DNA of 38,167 bases, taken from Paramacrobiotus richtersi. Taxonomy: Eukaryota > Tardigrada > Eutardigrada > Parachela > Macrobiotidae. The position numbers and the translations under genes are program-made. The notes beneath the pieces were generated by a model. It was not told the DNA's origin, did not search any database, and worked only from the letters and a program-made list of their open reading frames with translations. Below are positions 22,001 through 31,200 of this stretch, piece after piece (the stretch's first letter is position 1; the number at the start of each line of letters is the position of its first letter). The DNA lies in contig JAQGAU010000140.1 in the NCBI GenBank assembly GCA_034698045.1, forward strand, positions 1 through 38,167, in the 5' to 3' direction.

Positions 22001-24996
22001 CAACGATCCAGAATAGTTCGATTAATTCTGTACTTATAGTTCTTGTACACGAACGCTTCCTCGGCGGCTGCGCCGGCAGCTCTTGACGTAGCATCGACAT
22101 AACTGTCGCACAAAGTATCCCGTACCGTGACATCCCAAACCAAAGCCCACGAAACCAGTTCACGCGTGCGGCTCCATCGGGCCGTTTTCCATCCTCGCGC
22201 ACAAAACCAGCGGGTTCAAGAATCAGATAAGCTTCGATCCCCCCGTTACAGCAAGATCGCAGAATTACATCGTTTATACAATTATGGCGCGAGCGCCATA
22301 ATGCTTTAATAAACGCCCGTCTTGGTATCGGACAAACCTGATCGAACAAAACCTGACAGAACAGGCAGGTCAAGTATTTCCTAATCGTAGGCATTCTTGC
22401 AAAAAATAGGAAGGACTCAATCACTCGTCGAGCTTGTCTCTCTAAAGACGTGGGTCAATTCCACATTTCTGCCACCGAATGAGCCGTACTGTGGGTACTC
22501 ACATCAGAAACCCGCCTGTCAACCGTCGCGTAAGTTCACTTCTGCTGGGTTGAACATTGTCCCATGCGTCACGTCCGCTGGTGATATTTACAGGTACCAC
22601 TCTATATAATTCGCTCTATGCGATTCTGGTGGTTCTTTTCGTTGTGGCTATTGTATCCTGGATCAGTCTAAGGTTAAACAAGCAGATAATTTCCATGAAA
22701 CTAATTGAACTGATGCTTTTATTTGTGCTGCATCAAGCGAATTGTATATTCAAAAGGCATATCAACCGAAAAACTGCCGAACGACTACTGCTGGATCCAT
22801 GGTGGCAAGTGACGCTGTCAACATTTCCGAGCTCGTCTCATTACCAGTCGCGAGCGTCTTCGGTGTTCTCAGTTGGTTCCAGTCGAAGACACAAACGCAG
22901 AGTACCTGACTCTGTATCGGATGCGAGGAACGCCGAAAACAGTGGTTTGAGGAATCTCGATCTCCAGGAACCTATTCTATTCATCGCTGTATACCAAGGA
23001 AACCCGGTCACCGTTACAGGCATTTGCCATCGAGATTACTCCATAACATTCAGTAACCTGTCCGAAAACCGAACTTTTCTACAGTTCATAAGAAAGGTAG
23101 CGTCTGCTTCGCCCAACTTGACAACCAACAATAACACCGTACTCCGTTTGTTTTCAGTTTTACCATTTGGACAGTCCAAACTTATGCCGGTTTTTTGGGT
23201 TAACAATATTCGGCAGGGATTTGGGCAGCTATACTATTGCTGCTGTATCGGAAGTGGCGACTAGAGGATCACTCCCCGACATATTTAATAGTTACGTCAC
23301 AAATGATTTCGGACTAGCTAGCTCGTTGATCGTGGATTTCTTGGAGGCAAGTCAAAACCATTTAATGTTGCTAACCATAAAAATTATATTCATTTTGCCT
23401 TTATAGGCCCTTCGTTTCATACATTCTAGTCCTTTACGTTACCACGGCCGTATCAGCACCTTGGCTTGTTGGATAGACAAGAATTTCACCCTGAAATTAG
23501 CTAACTTAGCCAGCAACAGACTGCAAACCGAGTTATGCAGTTCGTATGAGAATCTGGAGGAATTTCGTCGAATATCTTTAACTGAGTCGCTTTATTGGCT
23601 CACACCTGAAACACCGGACAGAGCTGACGTGGGCGCAATGCAGTCCGTCGACATCTACTTTTCTGGTCTCGTTATTTATGAAATACTGACCAAAGGAAAG
23701 CTGTATACACAGTTCAGAGCAATGGGAAAAGGTAAGCGTCGAGGGATTTGAGTTGTGAGAGCAAATGTTAAACAAACAATGTCGATCCCTTTGGTTTCGT
23801 ACAATGGTACCGTATAGATTGTATGAGTTTCAGACGCACTGCACGGCTTGATCTCAAGAAAGGGTTCAAATATCCTTCTCGAATTAACTGATTTTGGGGA
23901 CTTGACAAAATTTGAAATCGTACTACGCTCTTGCTGGAATCCTGATCCCACACAACGTCCCAGTATTCATTTTTTACGCTCGCGTATTTGCGATATTTCT
24001 CCTCTATTGGTTTCGGAAACGAATGGCATTAAACTAGTCGACACATTTATCAAAAGACTGACTGATTATTCAACCAACCTTGAGCACGAAGTAGCAGTTC
24101 GGACGGCCAACTTGAACGAAGAGAAACGCAAGTGTGACGCCATCACTGGGCAGTTTTTACCACGGTTTGTATACCTGTTAATTTTCTGCTGTATTCTTCC
24201 TCCATTAAGTTTTTCTTGTAGGTCGATCGCCACGCAAATGCGAGCCGGCCTAAATCTACAAGCTGAACTATTCGATTGTGTGACCATCATGTTTACTGAC
24301 CTGTTTGGATTCACTGATTTTGCTACGACCAATCCACCAGAAGCAACGATCAGTCTAATTGGAGAAACCGAAACCTGCTTTGATCGCCTAACAATGAAAT
24401 ACGATGTATACAAGGTCGAAGCCGTGGGAGACTCATATATGGTACCCATCTGTCCAGCTGGAATGTGATGCCAAAACAGAGTATCAAAAAGTGTCTGTTG
24501 CAGGTAGCCAGCGGTTTACCGGCACGAAATGGAATCGAACATGCTCAACGAATTGCACTTTTCGCGAGCAAGCTGATGGAAAGCGAGCCAAGTCTCACGT
24601 GCCTGAAAAATCTCCGCTTTAAAACCGGCGTGCATTCGGGTAGGCATGCACAAAATAATGATTAAGAATTTGTTCAGAAAAAGCGGCGTTCTAGGTTCCT
24701 GTGCGGCTGGAGTCGTGGGAACTAAACGTCCGCGTTATTGCCTGTGAGTTATGAGTTTTTGTGGCGCAGTGCATTCATGAAAATACTGTTAATGGAAAAC
24801 AACTATCTGCAGATTTGGCGACACCGTTAACATGGCCTCCAGAATGTGCAGCCATGGACTGCCAGGTGCAATACATATCAGTCATGTTTATAAAGAATTA
24901 TTAGAAAATTTTGAACACTTTGTCGTGGAACCGAGAGGAGTCTTGGCCATTAAGGGAAAGTCGGAGATGCCGACATACTGGTTGAAGAACTGCTAA
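19008..24996 (+). CDS. Receptor guanylate cyclase D, 19 exons, 1081 aa
   Basis: Exons: 19008-19332, 19387-19450, 19506-19834, 19906-19949, 20026-20064, 20540-20617, 21016-21153, 21246-21296, 21357-21542, 22391-22529, 22594-22672, 22757-23096, 23158-23346, 23407-23731, 23834-24164, 24222-24441, 24504-24639, 24695-24743, 24813-24996. Phases agree and the total is 1082 codons. Order: signal peptide (~1-21), ANF-type extracellular region (NKYGWTTVSFVID, VVLFFGHAAFFREFL), PYCGYSHQKPAC before the membrane, helix ~467-488, degenerate pseudokinase (PNLCRFFGLTI, RGSLPDIF, CWNPDPTQRPS), linker VAVRTANLNEEKRKC to FLPR, cyclase domain ~887-1078. Cyclase residues: [33 protein letters not shown], ending KSEMPTYWLKNC. 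The usual MESTG is MCSHG here. Intron 13 has a GC donor. Introns 5, 6 and 9 contain repeats. Sister gene E lies 3.2 kb downstream. Ligand unknown. Confidence 0.92.
20151..20497. mobile_element. ~350-bp inverted-repeat element in rGC D intron 5
   Basis: The left end (tttcaccataagg, then ttatgttgatt) pairs with the right end (aatcaacataat, then ccttatggtgaa). The same intron of E (29242-29336) is only 95 bp and joins gagcaagt directly to the following sequence, so it lacks the insert. A TGACGTCA palindrome lies inside (20227-20234), next to sequence resembling the element at 20815-20935. Exact ends and target duplication are uncertain. Confidence 0.75.
20815..20935. mobile_element. ~120-bp MITE in rGC D intron 6
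   Basis: The ends are cagtttgatt and its inverse aatcaaactg. The inside holds ctgacgtcaca. The corresponding part of E intron 6 (about 29620-29760) keeps the core (gctgacgtcaca, ctagctcgcgagctag) but has eroded ends. The insertion therefore predates the D/E duplication, unlike the other inserts in D. Confidence 0.65.
20908..20915. promoter_or_regulatory. Perfect CRE-like palindrome TGACGTCA in D intron 6
   Basis: TGACGTCA is the full-length recognition site of CREB/ATF factors. It is kept at the homologous place in E intron 6 (29722-29729) while neighbouring intron sequence has diverged. It may be part of an old MITE and not a selected enhancer. Confidence 0.4.
21700..22320 (-). mobile_element. 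5'-truncated retroelement, 3' end of the reverse-transcriptase polyprotein
   Basis: On the minus strand the segment reads RHNCINDVIL, then LEPAGFVREDGKRPDG, then (after a frame change near 22142) VWDVTVRDTLCDSYVDAT, CFFVPLACESFGTWC and TCFLFQRLSTEIMRGN, ending at a stop at 21781-21783. This order is what I recall from the C-terminus of widespread invertebrate retroelement polyproteins, probably non-LTR. A (TAA)n tract at 21700-21716 fits a simple-repeat 3' tail. The homologous intron of E is about 590 bp shorter and lacks it. It is antisense inside intron 9 of D. The frameshift shows it is dead. Confidence 0.7.
23347..23352 (+). other. GC splice donor, rGC D intron 13
   Basis: The exon ends VDFLEA-side as TTCTTGGAG and the intron begins gcaagt. 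No GT lies at a usable place before the acceptor at 23405-23406. The join VDFLE to ALRFIHSS matches rGC C, where DLLE joins GLTFIHQS after an ordinary GT (gtgaga). The intron is 60 nt. Confidence 0.8.
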
Positions 24997-25599
24997 CTGG
25001 TTGAACCGAGGCCGACGTACCAAGTTGTGTGTTGCTAACGTAATGTTGTTACTGTATACGACCACTATGACGTATTGTTACTATAAAGCAGAGCGACTCA
25101 TTGGTCACCACGCTGTGTTTTTAACGTGCTTCCTGGGAGGTTGGGAAAATTGTTCGGGCAATCCGAAACATGTATTGCAGACGAGTGAAACGATTAAGAC
25201 TTAGTATCAATGTCGCAAACGAATTCCGCATCCACTGGCATACTCACGCTGAGTGTATAGACTTTACCCGTCGGAAATCGACTCAGAACGACGCCACTCA
25301 CAAATAACCAAAAAAGTGCACTCGCTCTTGCAGAGAACTGAGTGACCAAAGTGAAAAAAAGAGTTTTTTGATTGATGATGAGGATGATTTAATGGTTTAT
25401 CGCCCAAATTTGATGCAGAAAGGGAATATCGATATGTCCCAAAACTTAAGTCTGCGTGGGATACCGTCGATACAGAAAACAATTTCGGAACTTCGCCTCG
25501 CAACAATGGGAGATGTTCGAAATCGTATTGTTAGTATTATTAGCCGCATTACATTCTGATTCGGGATCATAAATAATTGTTTTGCCTGCCCCATGCCTT

Positions 25600-25745
25600 A
25601 ATACACTGTTGACAGATGAGGATTTGAGAACTGGTATTGGCCTTAGCCTCGGATCGTCAATTGTCGGTGAGCACCATTGTGTCAAGTGTGGAACGGTGGG
25701 CATCAATGGTCACCAGGGACTCACGTGCAGGACTAAAGGGAAAGA
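25600..25745 (+). mobile_element. Retroelement fragment (zinc-knuckle-like part of an RT polyprotein)
   Basis: One frame reads TLLTDEDLRTGIGLSLGSS, then HHCVKCGTVGINGHQGLTC. A leucine-rich LDDE..R..VGLRLG stretch followed by a CxCG...G.H...C cluster comes just before the RHxxINDxI segment in the retroelement family seen at 21700-22320. This looks like the adjacent upstream part of a related polyprotein. It is short and lacks flanking ORF. Confidence 0.5.
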
Positions 25746-25879
25746 AGAAAGATGATGTTTATTGTCCGCAGACACTAGGGGAAACCCCTACTTAAAGCAG
25801 CAGACACAACGTGTACATGGTAACACGATCAAACACAGTTCCCGTTGTACAACGACGGCAACGCCAAAAGAAAAAATCA

Positions 25880-26400
25880 TACACGTTAGCAGGCCAGATG
25901 TTCGGCTGGGGAATCTTCCCTGTCATTTCTTTGAAGGTTCCAATCCGAGCAAATGTTGTAGTTCTTCTATCACCACGAGCGGGAATGTAAACATTGACAA
26001 ATCTCGTAAGAATTCATTCGTTTTTCAGCTGACTGGCAATGTGCTCGTTGTACATATGCTTTCACACTTTCAAATTTGGAGTTTTCAACACGTGGCATCC
26101 CTTTCAAACAAAAGTCTGCATGTGGCTTACGCAGAACCTGAAGAGTTCGTACCAGTTCATTTCGGGGTTCTTCATCTGCAGTTGCTAATGCTCTAATTCC
26201 ATTCGGGCACCGTTTGGCAGCTGCAGCTTACGATAAAAGTTTTCGATCAGGAGCTCGTCTGGTCCTCCTTCCTCCTTCGGAGATGGAGCCGTCACGTAAA
26301 GCTGAACGAACTTTTCCAATGGGCACTGGAAAGTGCGGGTTTCCCAAGCCAAACAGAGCCGGTGAGACTGTCAGACCGTAGTACGACGTTCCAGCGCCAA
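25880..26400 (-). pseudogene. Unrecognised decayed coding-like stretch
   Basis: The minus strand has coding-like segments separated by stops and frame changes: TFQCPLEKFVQLYVTAPSPK, then ELLIENFYRKLQLPNGARM, then MKNPEMNWYELFRFCVSHM, and further on FVNVYIPARGDRRTTTFARI. The amino-acid composition is protein-like and runs in order, but no single frame stays open. I do not recognise the family. It could be another mobile-element remnant. Confidence 0.3.
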
Positions 26401-28205
26401 CGATTTCAGCGACAGTGTTTCAGCGCCGCAACGTTTCGCAACCGCAACATCTCATTCACGTAACATTTCACAACCAAATAATTTGTGTAGTCTTTGATTT
26501 TCAACAAGAAAATACTTTTTCATGATTGCTGAAACGTATCATTCTGAAATGCGATGATGCAGAAGTCATTAAACAAATTTTCAAAGGTGTTGGTTGACCA
26601 TGCTTGTTACATTTAAAGACTTTTACCTCATCAAGGTCTGGTTCGTTTCAATCATACGAGTGTGATCTATGCATATTTCGTTGTGTTGGCAGGTATACGT
26701 TTTAGAATCGTTCAGAATACAACTCAGCAATTTTCATCTCAAGCGTACGCAACCTGATTTTATTACTAACTAGACAATCCCACTAGCCAACGCACTTATG
26801 CACCCATGTATCTGTATGCCACGGTTGCGCTTTAAAAAACAAACGTCCTTTTTGTTAACATGCTATCTGCTCGATTACATACGTGCAAATGGCTCACTGG
26901 ACAAACATGCGTAGGAACACTAGTAATGAATAATGATTTATAATTGATAACGAAACATTTTTGGCAGAATATATACAGGAGCGCGGTGGTATGTTCCGCA
27001 AAGATACCGTTTTCATTTTCTCATATTTTGCAAACTGATGTCATTTGATATGCAGATTTATTTCGACAACCAGAAACTCTTCCTATACAATTGTCAACGA
27101 ATCCACTGTGTGCCAGTTCCGTCTCCTATGGTTTAAGTTACCCTTGTACCTATCTAGACACCTACAATTTTAGTGTCAATATTTGATTAAGATGCTACAT
27201 TTTATTCCCGGTGTTGTTCGAAATTATTGCTACCAGAATGTAGAAAAATAATTCCTGTCTATATCTGATTGATTTCCAGTGTGCATCCACCAGAAATGTA
27301 ATATACCGAAATGTCACAGAAACGCTCTTCCCTTTCCTGTTGTGACGCGCAAATATTTTCTTTATTCAGGCGTATGGTAGTTCCAATCCCCATCTACGTA
27401 AGTGAGCTAGTCGTAGGTAACTGAAAAATTCAAAGAATGAATATCTTCATGCTTCCTGCGGTAATTAACCCAGATCGTTATTCGAACGATTAATAATTTT
27501 ATTGACATTTATCACGCCAAGCAAAACCATAATTCAGTCATGCTTGTCCTTATTGTTCGTAAATTACGTTGCACGGTTTCCTCCAGTTTCACCATTTGTT
27601 ATGTGTGTGTGCTGTGCGAACCAACATTACACCCCGCTATTGGTATCCTATCGATAGACCAGGAGCATTTCATGCCATTCCCGGTAATGCACCGAACATC
27701 ATATGTGTAAGGTCTGTGAGAATTGCTGTGTAGCAGTTTCCTCAGTTGACTCGTCCTGAAGGACCATTGAACACTCATTAACACACGGGTGATACGGAAT
27801 CAGGAGCTCAACCTTTTTGACGCTCCGCTGTCGCCTGTTTCAGCTGGTGGTGTGGATTCGGGTGGTAGTTGATCGTCTGCGCGTCGGGCGGTTCCTTTTT
27901 GATTCTCGGGTTACCCGGTTGCCGACACAGTGTACTGTTCGCATTAACGCGTAATTACTAACCGGAAGTGCAGGAGTAATGAGTAGAGTCGCCTTTCCTA
28001 AATCGTAACCTGATGAAAAACCAAGCTTGCCGATCTCCCTGGTGAGCCGTAATTAAGGCAACCCTGCTTGAGCAACTCCAGTCCTTGTCTTGAAATATTC
28101 ATGGCACTATCGTGTTCATCATTATCTTGTCTGCCGCGAATCGGTAAACGTACGCCCATAAATCATTTAAACGAGAAAAAAAAAGCAATTTCGAGAGCCT
28201 CATAA

Positions 28206-31200
28206 ATGGAAAGACAGAGCCAAATCATAATTGTGATCTTCGTTATATTGCCATTGAGTAGCAACGGTGCGGTTGTGAATGTCAGGCTGGTGTTTGTTGG
28301 ACGTATTAATCCCGTTGGCTTTGGATCACTTCCCTATCTTGGTCCCACCTTGTCGGTTGCCACTGAGAATGTGCAGCGGAAGTACAATAGCACAATGCTA
28401 TTTAGCATCACGTATCTGTATAATCCAATGTACATCACATGCGCTCATCTGAGCGATAATGCTGTTCGAATGGTCTCGGAATGGCACTACTGGAAACGGA
28501 AAGAAAGCGACCTTACTGTATACATCATACCGGGTAACACTTGCCACCTTGTGATCTAAACATTCTTGCACCGAACTCGCCAGTTTTTTTGATTATAGCT
28601 TGCGTAGAAACCACGGAAATGCCGTACTTTCAAGCGCAGTGGGACAACTTATGGATCAACACGTAATTAAGAACATGCACTCGCAGTAATCGATTTACCG
28701 TAACTTCTGTTTTCCAGTATGTCATCCAGTAACGATATTCGAAATCGTCAAATGTATCCAAACTGGATCAGCACAAATTACTTTTCTCATGCGGTTGTTT
28801 CTGAACTGTATTATGAAATTTTCAACAAATACGGCTGGACAACAGCGTCCTTTGTCATTGACATGACTGCGCCATCGTTTTACTCTCTCGTAGCAGAAAC
28901 CATCCTTACTGACTTTCAAAGTCACTCAAATTTTCAGCAGTCGGTGACCAGGATTTTGGGCAAACAAAACGTGGCCTTCGACTTCGGACCAATTCTCACT
29001 GACATTCGAAAGACCAGTAGAGGTCAGTATCACCCGTATAAATGGGCGACAAGGTATAATACGCATATGAAGCATCTCCGTTTGTTTCAGTCGTGCTATT
29101 TTTTGGTCACGCGGCGTTCTTTCGAGAATTTCTGGTAACTTGTATAGTTGATGCGGGAAACCGAATCCAGTTAACATGTGACTCATCGTCAAGTTTTTAC
29201 AGATCAGTGCAGCGTTGATGAACATGGCGAATGGGGAATACGTACGGGCTGAAATTCTAGACTTTCGTCGCACCCGGTGTCCTTCTCATAACGAGCAAGT
29301 CATTGTGCTTAAATACTTTAACTGTTTTGAAAACAGGTGTACATCGCTGTCGAGCTAATGCACAACAAGCAGTACGGACTACTACACTGGCAGTACAACG
29401 ACAACAACGATCAGGTAATATACAAACGATCAGCTAGTGTTTATCGTGATCTGACCTTTAAATTTGTCGAATTCGGTCAAAAAATCATAAAAACCTGTTA
29501 TACGCTCGGACCCTAAACAAAACCTAAAGAGTTACGAGAAGTTTTTTTACTTTCACTTTTTTTTACTTCGTACTTTTTTTACCGGAGAATTTTACGTTTG
29601 TCCAGCAGTGTCAAGTACCAAAGTGAGTTTGATCTTTGATACTAGCTCGCGAGCTAGTTATAATTACGCAATTACTGGGCTTAGCCAGTTACTGTAGTTT
29701 GTTGGGACCCGTCAGCGCGGCTGACGTCACATGCAGAACGATCACTACGAATCCGACAAACAATCATTATTATTAATCTGGTGGTGGTTGATAACATGGT
29801 AAAAGAAACAGAAAACTTGATTCTCACAGATCGCTTTTCAAGCCTTCCAGTCCGTAATGATCGTGCATCCACGATACATCGACACTCCTTCTCATGCTTA
29901 TCTCGGACCGGAGTTCGTCAGAAGATCACAAAGGGATTACAATTTTACGTATTCGCTTGCCGATCAGGTGAATAATTAATGCCAGGGGTTTAGCAAAACC
30001 TCTCCGTATGTGTGCTTGTAAGTCTTTTATGGTTTATATCATTCCTCTTTCTTTTTGCACTTTTAGCCATTCCTTTCTCTGATGGACACATATCAGGCCG
30101 TTATCGCTCTAGGACAAGTAATAGAAATGTGTTTAGCTGTGGGCGTTCTCAAATGAAGCCATAAGGTAACATTTCTAGGTTCTAAACGACAGTATTGCGG
30201 ATGGAACCATACTGATAGATAAAAGCGGTAGCGCATTGGCGAAGTATTTTCTAAACAGAACTTTTATGGATGATGACGGAGTTGGGACGCTCTACATCGA
30301 CAGCAACGGCCAGCGCAGAAGTGATTTAACCATATCGCACTTCGCCCCAACTGGCGAGATCGAGGTATGCGCTCTATTAGAATCAATCCACGGGGTAGGA
30401 GAATCCTGGAGCTCATAAAAAGATGGTGGACCAAAATCACGACCGACATATCATGATTAGGTTTTTCTGGTTTTTCCGGCTTTTCTAGCCTTTGTTCGAA
30501 AAACCAGAGATACAGTTTTAAATATAAAATTTAGGAATACTTTCCAATACTAAAACTTCCAGCTTATATTAGCACAAATAACTTACGCCCTTACTGTACT
30601 TCTATAATAGTTGCTAACTGTAGGCATTCCTGCAAAAAATAGGAAGGACACAATTACTCGTCGAGCTTGTCCCGCTCAAGACGTGGGTTAATTCCGCATT
30701 TCCGCCACTAAATGAGCCTTACTGTGGATATTCACACCAGAAACCCGCTTGTCAACCGTCGCGTAAGTTCGCTTCTGCCGAGTTGGATTATGCCACATGT
30801 GTCACGTCCGTCACTGACATTTACAGGCAACACTCTATATAATTCCCTGTACGCGATTCTGGTAGCTCTTTTCGTTGTGGCTATTGTATCCTGGATCAGT
30901 CTAAGGTAAAACAATCAGATACTTCCATGAGATTATTTGAATTGTTGCTTTTATTTGTGCTGCACCAAGCGAATTGTATATTTCAAAGGTATATCAACCG
31001 AAAAACTGCCGAACAACTACTGCTTGATCCATGGTGGCAGGTGACGTTGTCAAAGTGTCCGAGCTCAGCTCATTACCAGCAAGGAGCGCCTTCAGCGGTC
31101 TCAATTGGTGCTACACGAAGACACAAGGACAAAGTTCCTGACACTGAATCAGATGCGACGAACGCCGAAAACAGTGTTAGTGCGAAACTTTTGCTTCGCT

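Larger units (their letters stand above)
24997..28205 (+). other. Gap between rGC D and rGC E
   Basis: Positions 25080-25290 resemble the 3' flank of E (33600-33800), and 26940-28205 is the shared 5' flank of the array. Between them, 25300-26930 has no counterpart between E and F. It holds a retroelement scrap (25600-25745) and a possible decayed coding stretch on the minus strand (25880-26400). The rest is unassigned. Confidence 0.6.

Noticed and set aside
23150-23264. Apparent extra T and frameshift in rGC D compared with E
   Set aside because: The extra T lies in the 61-nt intron (polypyrimidine tract before ttttcag), so the coding frame is unaffected.
25762-26196. 144-aa plus-strand open frame
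   Set aside because: It is antisense to a stretch with more protein-like minus-strand segments and looks like a shadow. No recognisable domain.
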